Source: Carboxylicivirga taeanensis
GTDB lineage: Bacteria; Bacteroidota; Bacteroidia; Bacteroidales; Marinilabiliaceae
Reading direction: 5' to 3'
DNA length: 64,000 nucleotides
Assembly (NCBI RefSeq): GCF_051851475.1
Contig: NZ_JBPUSJ010000012.1
Span: 62,001-126,000, forward strand
Part shown: piece by piece, positions 34,133-43,215 of the stretch
How the letters are laid out: the number at the start of each line of letters is the position of its first letter
Position numbering within the stretch: position 1 is the stretch's first letter
The notes under the pieces: generated by a model
The model's input: the letters and a program-made list of their open reading frames with translations, nothing else
Told to the model about the DNA's origin: nothing
Databases searched by the model: none
Position numbers and translations under genes: made by a program

Positions 34133-34243
34133 TTAAATGAAGAAAATTGATATTGCTTGCAAAGCTATCATCACAAGGGCAAGCAAGTAATCAATGAGCC
34201 TCGACCTGTCGGGATGCTCGATAGTTAAATTAATAATCTTCAT
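34133..34243 (-). CDS. Small single-span membrane peptide (36 residues)
   Basis: Minus-strand frame ATG 34243 to TAA 34133. The first 18 residues are polar and charged (MKIINLTIEHPDRSRLID) and the remaining 18 are almost wholly hydrophobic (YLLALVMIALQAISIFFI), a typical small membrane protein. It has its own transcription signals: -33 TTTG (34344-34341), exactly 20 bp, -7 box TACCTTTG (34320-34313), and a strong terminator just after the stop. It lies inside a 1.1-kb stretch without other genes, flanked by the 118-bp repeats. The family is not recognised; toxin-like, regulatory or subunit roles are all open. Confidence 0.6.
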   Translation of the reverse strand: MKIINLTIEHPDRSRLIDYLLALVMIALQAISIFFI

Positions 34244-34312
34244 AAACGATTATCTTTAAATTAGTAAAAAATTGAGAAAGCTGCTGATATTTCAGTGGCT
34301 TTTGTTGTCAAA

Positions 34313-34344
34313 CAAAGGTACTTATAGTTGTAAGTTGGAGCAAA
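34313..34344 (-). promoter_or_regulatory. Bacteroidota promoter of the small membrane peptide gene
   Basis: Minus-strand TTTG, 20 bp, TACCTTTG: both boxes and the spacing fit the Bacteroidota consensus. The expected 5' untranslated region is about 65 nt. Confidence 0.65.
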
Positions 34345-34714
34345 TATTAGTTATTAACACTTAACAAAAGTTGTCCATAATTATTTGTTTATGGCCAGAT
34401 AATCAAGTGTCTATGCGCTTATTAGCTTCCAGAAAGTTTTCCATAATGAAATTTTTATCAACTCTTTAATTAAAAACATTGCAAGCTATTGATATTTAGA
34501 TAAATATTTATAATGAGATGTGTGTTTTACGGGTGTTTATATGTGAAAAATCGTTGTTTAATAGTAATTATTTAATCATAAAAGATATCCATAATCTGGA
34601 AAATTATTAACAGCGAATTAATTATTTTCAGGTGATGCTTGTGGATTTAACTTTCTCACTTGGTATGTAGGTATTCGAATTGCGTTGCTGATGGTGGATG
34701 AAAACCAAGCGATA
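34345..34714. other. AT-rich gene-free stretch
   Basis: No gene, terminator or clear structure is seen here apart from TTGCGTTGCTGATG at 34680-34693, which also occurs in the 258-bp repeats (20508-20521 and 21002-21015). Confidence 0.5.
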
Positions 34715-34832
34715 GGCCCCACGCTCTGCGTAGTGTTCCACTTCGTGGTATAGGCTTTGCTTTTAACAGTTAACCGTTAGGTAATAACAGACTACATTGC
34801 AGATAAAGCGAAGCTACAAACTTCGCTTAGCG
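34715..34832 (+). repeat. 118-bp intergenic repeat, copy 2
   Basis: Second copy of the element at 33836-33953, same orientation, with AACAGTTAACCGTT and a hairpin AGCGAAGCT/AACTTCGCT carrying one mismatch. It ends about 50 bp from the stop codon of the WG-repeat lipoprotein gene. Confidence 0.85.
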
Positions 34833-34884
34833 AGAAGAGAGATTGCCTGTGCCAACCTTGTTTTGTTTGGTCGCGAGGGAGGTG

Positions 34885-35487
34885 TTAGTCTAATCTGTTT
34901 CCATGCTTATCAATATAGAACCATTCGTCAGCTTCCACTCGCGAGTGCTCATCGTATTTGTTTTTAACCACCTCAGCGTCCAGGGTTACTTTTGCCAGGC
35001 CGTTTTCAAACCACCAGGCAAAGTCATACCTGCAAGGGATGATTACTTGTCCGTATTGGTTGGCATAACCCATTTTGCCATTTCGTTTAACCCGAACCAG
35101 ACCTTCCTGAAAATAATCTGGCCCATTGTCAAAACTAACGATGTCGAAAAGCGTATTTTGCTCGCTGTCGATGGCAAGCCACTTTCCGTATGAGCCATCG
35201 TTTGAGTAATCGATAACACAAGCGAAGTGCTTAAGGGTGTCTGTTCCTAAATAGGCATATTTTCCAAAGGGAATAACAGTGTCGCAACGTTCATTGATAT
35301 AAGCCACCGGAGCACCATATTGAAGGTACTCTTCATTTGTAACCGCTATTAAAACACCCTGTATAAGGGTGTCTTGCTTACTTTTGTCAAAATAGTTACC
35401 GCTGGTTGTTTTTGTGCTGTGCGTTTGTGCACAAGCCAGTAAAACTATTTGACTGATGACTAGTAGAATGGTTCGACTGATCCTCAC
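34885..35487 (-). CDS. WG-repeat lipoprotein
   Basis: 200 residues. Lipoprotein signal with Cys19 (lipobox LLAC). WG-type repeats are visible at FQEGLVRVKRNGKMGYANQY and FENGLAKVTLD, with another degenerate one around residues 55-85. WG-repeat proteins are common in Bacteroidota envelopes and probably bind ligands or partners through a beta-propeller-like fold. The gene is 9 bp downstream of the AddB-like nuclease gene on the same strand, so the two may share a transcript. Confidence 0.7.
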   Translation of the reverse strand: MRISRTILLVISQIVLLACAQTHSTKTTSGNYFDKSKQDTLIQGVLIAVTNEEYLQYGAPVAYINERCDTVIPFGKYAYLGTDTLKHFACVIDYSNDGSYGKWLAIDSEQNTLFDIVSFDNGPDYFQEGLVRVKRNGKMGYANQYGQVIIPCRYDFAWWFENGLAKVTLDAEVVKNKYDEHSRVEADEWFYIDKHGNRLD

Positions 35488-35496
35488 TTTATCTAC

Positions 35497-38349
35497 TTAT
35501 CGGTTACACAACGATTTATAGGGGCAAAAGCGGCATTTGGTGATGTCTTCCACCGGCTGAAAGGGAATATCCGGGTTGTAAAGATCGGCCAGCAAGTTGT
35601 CAAGCCCGGCTTTAAATTCATTTTGTACGCTTTGCAACAGTATGGGGCTTTTACTTTTGCCATCTTTGATAAACAATTGCGTATTGTAATCCGATTTAAA
35701 CACATCTCTTACCCAAATTACACCAGGCTGAAGCGGAACTGGCTGGTTGGCTGTTTCATCCAATATGAGTGAATAGAGCAGGGTTTGAAAGGTGGCCTTA
35801 ATTTTTTTATGCTTATCGGTGTTGAACAGGTCTTCAACAGAGTTAATGGTGGCATCGCCAGTACCGGTTTTGTAGTCCATCACGCGCAGCAGGCCATCTT
35901 TGCTTTCGAGGCGATCGATGTAACCACCAATGTTCAAATGCAGCCCGTTGCTGTTGTAGCTGTGCTCCACTTTGCGTTCCAGTTCAACAATGGTAAAGGG
36001 CGCTCTTTCTTTTTCGAGTTTAAGGAACTGCAGCAGATAGCGTCGTATTACTTCAAACACCATCACATTTTTACCGTGTATTTCGGTAAAGGCGTTTTTC
36101 CCTTTTTCATAATCGCTCAGGTGCTCGTTAAAGCCATTGCGTATCAGCTCGTCAATGCGTTTTTTATTTTTTATCCAGCCCTCAATAGTGGCTGCGTCCA
36201 CTTCTTGGCCTTCCAGGGGTTTATACAGGTTTTCTACCACATCGTGAAAAATTAAACCAAAAATGCGTGCATCGGCCTCTTCAGTTATTTCCTGTGGCTC
36301 GCTGATATTTGCAACTTTTTGATAGTAAAAGCGCATGGAGCACTCGATGTAAACAGAAAGGGCACTGGGCGAAAGAAAACGCTGATTACCGGCTTTGTAT
36401 TTATTTAGCTCGCTAAGAACAGCTGGTGTTTTTTGAGCTATGGGCTGCGGGGCCCCAAGCAAAGACACGCTGTCGGATGTTGTATGGCTGTTTACCTGTG
36501 CATTAAACTCGTATTTGAGCTGATACAGGTAACGGCTCATTTCGTTGGCTTTCATGCCCTGGGCACCGGTGGAGTAGAGCAGTTCTACTTTTTTGGCCCG
36601 GTGGATCAGGCGGAAAAAATAGTAGGAGAAGATGGCGTCCTGAAACTCAATGGTTGGCAGCTCAAAACCTGCCCGCAAAGTGGCCGGGATAAAGGTGTTG
36701 GGGGCTGATGTGCGCGGAAATACCCCTTCGTTCAAATCGAGTATAATTAGTTTGTCAAAATCGAGGGCGCGTGTTTCCAATATTCCCATTACCTGCAAGC
36801 CGGCCAGGGGCTCCCCTTTAAATGGAACCGTTTGAAAATCGGCCAGCTTTTTAAACAGCTTAATCCAGGTTTCGGGCAGCAGTTCGTGTTGCTGATTCTG
36901 CTCCAGTAAATCCTGCAGGCGCACAATGCTTTTGTGCAGTGCGAATACAAACTCCTGTTCCAGTAGTTTATCTTCCTGTGGTTGCAGCAGCTCATATATT
37001 TTTGAGAGAATACTAACCAGGTAAGCGGCCAAATCAGTGCCATTGGTCACTTTTGCAAACAACAGTTTAAACAGATCGTTGCTGTGCAGCTCATTGGCTT
37101 TAACAAAAATATAGTTTCCCTTTACCAGCTTTTTGTGCAGTGCCCGGCAATCTTCTTCGGCCAGCAATGAAATGTACTGATGCTGTAAAATGGGTAACAC
37201 ATGACGGTGGTACAACCAGGTGCCCTCTTTGCTGCTTCGCGCATTGCGCTGTAAGTCAAACAGCAGGTTAACCAGTCCGAATACCGGTGTGTTGTTCAAA
37301 GGGTAGCCCATTGTTATGTTCACCCGGTCCACATTACCTGGTATCCCATGCAAGGTTGGCATCAGCATGGTTTCGTCGGCCAAAACAACCGCTGTTTTCA
37401 GGTCACTTTCATATTCTTTGGTCAAAAAGGTGTGCACTGATTTTAGCTGTTCGGTCGGATTAGCCACTGCTGTGATGCTTACTTCCGGGCCCGCTTCATT
37501 GAGCGGTAAAATAAAATCTTTAGGAGCGGGGTAGCGCAAACGGTTTTCATTCAGAAACAAACCGGGTCCACGGCTTTGAAACACATCGTTTTCCGTATTT
37601 TCCATCCATGGTGAATAGTCCCAGAAAAAATCGGCCAGCTGTCGCTTTCGCAGATTATCCATTAGTTTTCGCTCCGCCGGCGTTAACGCATTCAGCCCCA
37701 CAAAAATCACTTTCTTCCACTTAATTTCCGGCAGGCTGTTGTTAATTATTTTTTCGGTTACTTCGCGGTAAATCATGCCTTCGTAGGCCAGCGAATGGCC
37801 TTGCAGCTGCTTAATAAAAGCCTTATAGATGTGTGGGATGTGTTCCCAGTTTTCCAGAAAATGGTTTTGGTGCGATGACAGTTGTTCTGCTTTAAAAGTA
37901 CCCCAGAATGTTTTAATGGCTTCCAGCTGTTTCTCATTCAGGTGGCTGTAATCGTCATCCAGCTCTTTAAAGGCAATCAGGTTGGAAAACAGTTGATCAA
38001 CCTCTACCAGGTATTTATCTATATCGTCAAAATCACCCAAAAACAGTTCGCCCCAGGGCAGAAATTCATCGAAGCTAAGGTCCTTTTTGGTCACCGAATT
38101 GTAAACCTGATGAAGGGTAAACAGCAAGGTGATGTTATCGGCCGGAATCAACTTCGACAATGAGGCGAAAAAATCATTCACAGTAAGTATTTGAGGTGCC
38201 CAGGAAGGGCCGTCCACCAGTTGCCTCAGGTGGTTGGTAAAAAAGATACCCGCCCGCTGACTGGGGAATACAAAGCAGTAGTCTGCTAAATCTGCTTTGG
38301 CGTTCTGGTGATAATAGGAGGCTATGGCGTTAAGGAATCCGGATGTCAT
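35497..38349 (-). CDS. AddB-like PD-(D/E)XK nuclease with inactive helicase region
   Basis: 950 residues. The N-terminal two thirds resemble the degenerate UvrD-like region of AddB (YCFVFPSQRAGIFFTNHLR near the start, LDLNEGVFPRTSAP in the middle). The C-terminal part is a PD-(D/E)XK nuclease: FHDVVENLY, GGYIDRLESKDG, VMDYKTGTG. A cysteine before this domain (YIECSMRFYYQ) and CRFCPYKSLC at the end match the four-cysteine iron-sulfur cluster of AddB. AddAB resects double-strand breaks for recombination; the AddA gene is not in the window. Confidence 0.85.
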   Translation of the reverse strand: MTSGFLNAIASYYHQNAKADLADYCFVFPSQRAGIFFTNHLRQLVDGPSWAPQILTVNDFFASLSKLIPADNITLLFTLHQVYNSVTKKDLSFDEFLPWGELFLGDFDDIDKYLVEVDQLFSNLIAFKELDDDYSHLNEKQLEAIKTFWGTFKAEQLSSHQNHFLENWEHIPHIYKAFIKQLQGHSLAYEGMIYREVTEKIINNSLPEIKWKKVIFVGLNALTPAERKLMDNLRKRQLADFFWDYSPWMENTENDVFQSRGPGLFLNENRLRYPAPKDFILPLNEAGPEVSITAVANPTEQLKSVHTFLTKEYESDLKTAVVLADETMLMPTLHGIPGNVDRVNITMGYPLNNTPVFGLVNLLFDLQRNARSSKEGTWLYHRHVLPILQHQYISLLAEEDCRALHKKLVKGNYIFVKANELHSNDLFKLLFAKVTNGTDLAAYLVSILSKIYELLQPQEDKLLEQEFVFALHKSIVRLQDLLEQNQQHELLPETWIKLFKKLADFQTVPFKGEPLAGLQVMGILETRALDFDKLIILDLNEGVFPRTSAPNTFIPATLRAGFELPTIEFQDAIFSYYFFRLIHRAKKVELLYSTGAQGMKANEMSRYLYQLKYEFNAQVNSHTTSDSVSLLGAPQPIAQKTPAVLSELNKYKAGNQRFLSPSALSVYIECSMRFYYQKVANISEPQEITEEADARIFGLIFHDVVENLYKPLEGQEVDAATIEGWIKNKKRIDELIRNGFNEHLSDYEKGKNAFTEIHGKNVMVFEVIRRYLLQFLKLEKERAPFTIVELERKVEHSYNSNGLHLNIGGYIDRLESKDGLLRVMDYKTGTGDATINSVEDLFNTDKHKKIKATFQTLLYSLILDETANQPVPLQPGVIWVRDVFKSDYNTQLFIKDGKSKSPILLQSVQNEFKAGLDNLLADLYNPDIPFQPVEDITKCRFCPYKSLCNR

Positions 38350-38570
38350 AAGGTCGAATTTTGATTAACAAATGTACTATGTTTTTTTGGTTTGCCTCGT
38401 CAATTTGAGCCGCAGTCCATAGCCTTTTTAAATAAACAACCAAATAAAAATAGCAGATAAAAAGGTGTTTTATAATAGCTTTTAAAGGCTAAAAATATTT
38501 TAACTTTAATGTCATTTAGTTGTTAAAAGAGGAAAGAAATACAAAATGTTTTTCTCACGAAAATAGTTTT

Positions 38571-41396
38571 ATGGATAAATTCTCATTTTTGGGTAACAGT
38601 GAAATAGGCTCAATCGACGAGCTTTATCAGCAATATAAGCAAGACCCCGATTCGGTTGATGCCTCCTATCAAAAGTTCTTCCAGGGCTTTGATTTTGCCA
38701 TTGAAAACTACAAGCAGCCCACGTCATCATCTGGCTTGGTTGATAAAGAATTTTTAGTGCTTAACCTCATTCATGGCTATCGCCAGCGGGGGCATTTGTT
38801 TACCCAAACAAACCCGGTTCGTTCGCGACGCAAATACTATCCAACACTCGATATAGAGAATTTTGAGCTGTCCGAGAAGGATATGGATACGGTTTTTCAG
38901 GCCGGTAATGAACTCGGTATTGGAGCAGCTTCGCTAAAAGATATCATTGGTCATTTGCAGCAAACCTATTGTCAGTCGGTAGCGGTGGAGTATTTATACA
39001 TCCGGCATCCCGAAATATTAAGCTGGATGAAAAGCCGCATGGAAAGTGTTCGCAACACCCCATCTTTTACGGCCGATAAAAAACGACTCATCTTCAATCA
39101 ACTCAACACCGCGGTTGGCTTCGAGAGCTTTATTCATAAAAAGTTTGTGGGCCAAAAGCGATTTTCCCTGGAAGGCTCAGAGGCCTTAATACCCGGTCTT
39201 CATGCCCTCATCGACAAAGGGGCCGAGTTAGGAGCCGAAGAGGTGGTAATTGGCATGGCACACCGCGGGCGTTTAAATGTGCTCACCAATATTTTGCATA
39301 AGCCATACAAAAACGTGTTTAAAGAATTTGTTGGTGATGAGTACGAAGAGGGCATTTCTCTTGGGGATGTAAAGTACCACTTAGGCTATTGCAGCGATGT
39401 TGAAACGTCCAATGGGAAAAAAGTGCGGGTTAATCTTACGCCCAACCCTTCGCACCTGGAAACGGTGGCGCCAATTATTGAAGGGATTTCCCGTTCGAAA
39501 ATCGACCATAAATACAATCACGACTACGACAAGGTGGTGCCCATTGTTATTCATGGCGATGCAGCCATTGCAGGTCAGGGCGTCGCTTATGAAGTGGTGC
39601 AGATGGCGCAGCTGCCTGGCTATAAAACAGGAGGTACCATTCATATTGTTATCAATAACCAGGTGGGCTTCACAACCAATTACCTCGAAGGGCGTTCATC
39701 AACTTATTGCACTGATGTAGGCAAGGTTACCCGCTCACCGGTTTTTCATGTAAATGGGGATGATGTGGAGGCATTGGTCTACACCATTGAACTGGCCATG
39801 GAGTACCGTCAGCGCTTTAACTCCGATGTGTTTATCGATTTGTTATCGTACCGAAAATATGGACATAACGAAGGGGATGAGCCGCGTTTTACTCAGCCAA
39901 TCCTCTATAAAGAAATAGCACGTCATAAAAATCCGCGTGACATCTATAAGCTGAAGCTGGAAGCCGAGCGAGTGGTATCCAAGGAAGATGCCAAACAGGT
40001 TGAAGAGCGCTTCAACCAGCTGCTTGAAGAAGAGCTGGATGCCTCCAAAAAAATTGATAAAGTGGTTATTCAGCGCTTTCTTGATGACGACTGGACCGGC
40101 TACCGCTATTCAGAACCTGAGGATTTTGTCCGCTCACCGGATACCTCAGTTAAGCGGGAGCAAATTCTGACTTTGTTAGACCGCATTAACTATTTGCCCG
40201 AGGATAAGCAGTTCTTCAAAAAGCTGCATAAGATTGTCAATGATCGCAAAACAATGGTGAATGAGGATCGCCTGGATTGGGCTTTGGGAGAGCAGCTGGC
40301 TTATGCTTCGTTAGTGGCCGAGGGTCACCCGGTTCGTTTGAGTGGTCAGGATGCAGAGCGCGGCACATTTGCGCACCGCCATGCGGCATTAACCATTGAA
40401 GATACGGATCAGCGTTATCGTCCATTGCAGCATATAGCACTGGAGCAGGCGCCGTTTGAAGTGTATAATTCCCTGTTGTCGGAATATGGGGTGATGGGGT
40501 TCGAATATGGCTATTCGCTGGCTAAGCCCGAAGCTTTGACCATTTGGGAGGCTCAGTTCGGCGATTTTTATAATGTGGCGCAGGTGATTGTAGATCAGTA
40601 TATCTCATCGGCCGAAGAAAAGTGGGGGCTGATGAATGGATTGGTATTGCTGCTGCCCCATGGTTTTGAGGGACAAGGACCTGAACATTCCAGTGCCCGG
40701 GTAGAACGCTTTCTGTCGCTGGCAGCTCGCAATAATATGCAGGTAGTTAACTGTACAACACCAGCTAACTTTTTCCATGTGCTGCGTCGTCAGTTGAAGC
40801 GCGAATTCCGCATTCCGTTGGTGGTGTTTACGCCGAAGAGTCTGTTGCGTCATCCGAAGTGTGTGTCATCGTTAACTGATTTTGAGCAGGGTGGTTTCAA
40901 AGAGGTGATTGATGATGATAAAGTGGATGTGGCAGATGTGAAACGGGTGGTTTTCTGTACCGGGAAAATTTATTACGATCTGTTGGCCCGCAAAGAGGAA
41001 TTAGATGCTCGCGATGTGGCTTTGGTGCGTATGGAGCAGATGCACCCGTTCCCGCATGAGCAGGTGGAGGCCATCTTAAAGAAGTACAGTAATGCTCTGT
41101 TGCATCTATGGGTGCAGGAAGAACCTGAAAATATGGGCGCCTGGAATTACATCCGCAGCAAGATGCCTAATGTGGGCATTGTGCCGGTAGCCCGTATTGC
41201 CAGTGGCAGTCCGGCCACCGGATTGAATGGTCTGCATCTTATCGGACAGAATGAAATCATTAACAAAGTGTTTAAAGGCTGCCATTGTGAGCGTCAGCTT
41301 AAATACTGTGGCCTGCAGTGTGTAGAAGGTAAATCGAGAACGGAGATACTCAAGCAGCACAAGTACTTTGAAGAGAAACCTAGATTTTCAATATAA
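38571..41396 (+). CDS. sucA: 2-oxoglutarate dehydrogenase E1 component
   Basis: 941 residues from ATG 38571 (MDKFSFLGNSEIGSIDELY). An in-frame TTG 51 nt upstream would add an uncharacteristic tail. It is the thiamine diphosphate-dependent E1 that decarboxylates 2-oxoglutarate in the TCA cycle. Landmarks are IGMAHRGRLNVL, GDAAIAGQGVAYEVVQMA, INNQVGFTTN, and LLPHGFEGQGPEHSSAR. The E2 gene follows 77 bp downstream; E3 (lipoamide dehydrogenase) is not in the window. Confidence 0.97.
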   Translation: MDKFSFLGNSEIGSIDELYQQYKQDPDSVDASYQKFFQGFDFAIENYKQPTSSSGLVDKEFLVLNLIHGYRQRGHLFTQTNPVRSRRKYYPTLDIENFELSEKDMDTVFQAGNELGIGAASLKDIIGHLQQTYCQSVAVEYLYIRHPEILSWMKSRMESVRNTPSFTADKKRLIFNQLNTAVGFESFIHKKFVGQKRFSLEGSEALIPGLHALIDKGAELGAEEVVIGMAHRGRLNVLTNILHKPYKNVFKEFVGDEYEEGISLGDVKYHLGYCSDVETSNGKKVRVNLTPNPSHLETVAPIIEGISRSKIDHKYNHDYDKVVPIVIHGDAAIAGQGVAYEVVQMAQLPGYKTGGTIHIVINNQVGFTTNYLEGRSSTYCTDVGKVTRSPVFHVNGDDVEALVYTIELAMEYRQRFNSDVFIDLLSYRKYGHNEGDEPRFTQPILYKEIARHKNPRDIYKLKLEAERVVSKEDAKQVEERFNQLLEEELDASKKIDKVVIQRFLDDDWTGYRYSEPEDFVRSPDTSVKREQILTLLDRINYLPEDKQFFKKLHKIVNDRKTMVNEDRLDWALGEQLAYASLVAEGHPVRLSGQDAERGTFAHRHAALTIEDTDQRYRPLQHIALEQAPFEVYNSLLSEYGVMGFEYGYSLAKPEALTIWEAQFGDFYNVAQVIVDQYISSAEEKWGLMNGLVLLLPHGFEGQGPEHSSARVERFLSLAARNNMQVVNCTTPANFFHVLRRQLKREFRIPLVVFTPKSLLRHPKCVSSLTDFEQGGFKEVIDDDKVDVADVKRVVFCTGKIYYDLLARKEELDARDVALVRMEQMHPFPHEQVEAILKKYSNALLHLWVQEEPENMGAWNYIRSKMPNVGIVPVARIASGSPATGLNGLHLIGQNEIINKVFKGCHCERQLKYCGLQCVEGKSRTEILKQHKYFEEKPRFSI

Positions 41397-41473
41397 ATAA
41401 AGTTTTAAGTTCGAAAAAATCGATGAGACAGAAGTAAGATGTCTTCTGCCTAATAACTAGAAAACTATTAAAG

Positions 41474-42745
41474 ATGATTATTGAAATAAAAGTGCCTACC
41501 CCGGGCGAATCCATTACAGAAGTTGAACTGGCCAGTTGGTTGGTCAACGATGGTGATGTGGTAGAGAAAGATCAGGAAATAGCTGAAATTGAATCCGACA
41601 AAGCAACTTTGTCGTTGCTGGCTACAGAAGCCGGTAAAATAAGTCTAGCAGTAGAAGCGGGCGAAGCAATTGCTGTTGGAGCCGTTGCCTGTACAGTAGA
41701 TACTGACTTTGCCGGTGAGGCCAAATCAACGCCAGCCCCCGCTAAAGAGGAGGCTGCAGCAACAACTAAAGCAGAAGACAAAGAGGTGGTAGCTGAAGCT
41801 CCTAAGCAGGATGTGGCATCAACGAGTTACCCCAATGCCAAAGTATCGCCTTTAGCCAAAAAGCAAATGGAGGCGGCTGGGCTGGATATAGATCAGGTAA
41901 TTAATGGTTTGAAGCGCCTGTCGACCAAAGAGGTTGATTTAGTGAAAAGCATGCCTCAGGAGAAAGAAGCAGCAGCCTCCACAAGGGCATCGTCCTTTAT
42001 AGATGCCACTGCCAGCCGGGAAGCGGAGCGCCAGAAAATGTCCATGCTGCGTAAGAAGCTCAGTCAGCGTTTGGTGGCGGTGAAGAACGAAACGGCCATG
42101 CTTACCACTTTTAACGAAGTGGACATGTCGGCGGTGATGAACCTGCGCAAAAAGTACCAGTCTAAATTCATAGAACAGCATGGTGTGAAACTGGGTTTTA
42201 TGTCCTTTTTTATCAAGGCAGCATCGCTGGCCTTAAAACATCATCCCATGGTCAATGCCATGATTGATGGCGATGAGATTGTGATGCCCGAATACCACGA
42301 TGTTTCGGTGGCTGTGCAAACCCCTAAAGGTTTGATGGTGCCGGTAATTCGCAATGTGGAAACCTTAAGTCTGGATGGGATTGAATCATCACTGAAAGAC
42401 CTGGCTGAGAAGGCACGAAAAGGCAAAATTGGGCTGGATGAGATGACCGGCGGCACCTTTACCGTGACAAACGGAGGTGTTTTTGGTTCAATGCTGAGTA
42501 CGCCAATTATCAACCCTCCACAGTCGGCCATTATGGGGATGCACAACATTGTGGAGCGTCCGGTGGCTGTGAATGGACAGGTTGAGATTCGTCCAATCAT
42601 GTATTTGGCCTTGTCCTACGATCACCGCATTATTGATGGTAAAGATTCGGTTGGCTTCCTGGTTAAAGTTAAAGAGATGCTCGAAAATCCGGCTAAGCTA
42701 TTATCGGGTGGCGTTGATCCCGAGCAGGCCGTGTTAGGGTTGTAA
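41474..42745 (+). CDS. sucB: Dihydrolipoyllysine-residue succinyltransferase (2-oxoglutarate dehydrogenase E2)
   Basis: 423 residues. The lipoyl domain is at residues 1-77 with the lipoylated Lys43 in EIESDKATLS. An Ala/Pro/Glu-rich linker follows, then the E3-binding domain around residues 118-155 (NAKVSPLAKKQMEAAGLD). The catalytic acyltransferase domain has His384 and Asp388 in SYDHRIIDGKD. It transfers the succinyl group from lipoamide to CoA. With sucA directly upstream it forms an operon. Confidence 0.97.
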   Translation: MIIEIKVPTPGESITEVELASWLVNDGDVVEKDQEIAEIESDKATLSLLATEAGKISLAVEAGEAIAVGAVACTVDTDFAGEAKSTPAPAKEEAAATTKAEDKEVVAEAPKQDVASTSYPNAKVSPLAKKQMEAAGLDIDQVINGLKRLSTKEVDLVKSMPQEKEAAASTRASSFIDATASREAERQKMSMLRKKLSQRLVAVKNETAMLTTFNEVDMSAVMNLRKKYQSKFIEQHGVKLGFMSFFIKAASLALKHHPMVNAMIDGDEIVMPEYHDVSVAVQTPKGLMVPVIRNVETLSLDGIESSLKDLAEKARKGKIGLDEMTGGTFTVTNGGVFGSMLSTPIINPPQSAIMGMHNIVERPVAVNGQVEIRPIMYLALSYDHRIIDGKDSVGFLVKVKEMLENPAKLLSGGVDPEQAVLGL

Positions 42746-42748
42746 CGA

Positions 42749-43168
42749 ATGAATAGGAATCACCGAATTGTTGAAATTACGCCCGAAGAAACCATGGCCA
42801 TTCGACACGAGGTAATGTGGCCCGATAAGCCAAGCGATTATGTGCGCCTGCCCAATGATGCAGAGGGAAAGCACTACGGCTTATTTGTGGATAATGAAAT
42901 GGTTTCGGTAATTTCTTTGTTTATTGAATCCGGGCACGCTCAGTTTAGAAAATTCGCGACGCTATTCAGCTACCAGGGAAAAGGCTATGGGACATTATTA
43001 TTGAAAGAAGTTTTTAAAATTGCTCAATGTTCCAATAGCGAAAAAATTTGGTGTAACGCCCGGCGCGATAAGGGCGAATATTACGCCAGATTTGGGATGA
43101 GGTTAACTGATAGAACCTTTGTAAAGGGCGGAATAGAGTATGTGATTATGGAGAAAGTATTCAACTAA
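42749..43168 (+). CDS. GNAT family N-acetyltransferase
   Basis: 139 residues with the GNAT acetyl-CoA loop (LFSYQGKGYGTLLLKEVF) and the C-terminal YYARFGMRLTDRTF strand-helix. The N-terminus (ITPEETMAIRHEVMWPDK) occurs in a Bacteroidota GNAT subgroup. It begins 3 bp after the sucB stop and ends the operon before a strong terminator. The acetyl acceptor is unknown. Confidence 0.85.
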   Translation: MNRNHRIVEITPEETMAIRHEVMWPDKPSDYVRLPNDAEGKHYGLFVDNEMVSVISLFIESGHAQFRKFATLFSYQGKGYGTLLLKEVFKIAQCSNSEKIWCNARRDKGEYYARFGMRLTDRTFVKGGIEYVIMEKVFN

Positions 43169-43176
43169 AGACAAAC

Positions 43177-43213
43177 AAAAAGGCCTCAAGCAGTATCATC
43201 TTTGAGGCCTTTT
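43177..43213. terminator. Bidirectional terminator
   Basis: AAAAAGGCCTCAA / TTGAGGCCTTTT, a 12-bp stem with a 12-nt loop between the convergent acetyltransferase and M28 peptidase genes. Confidence 0.9.
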
Positions 43214-43215
43214 CA

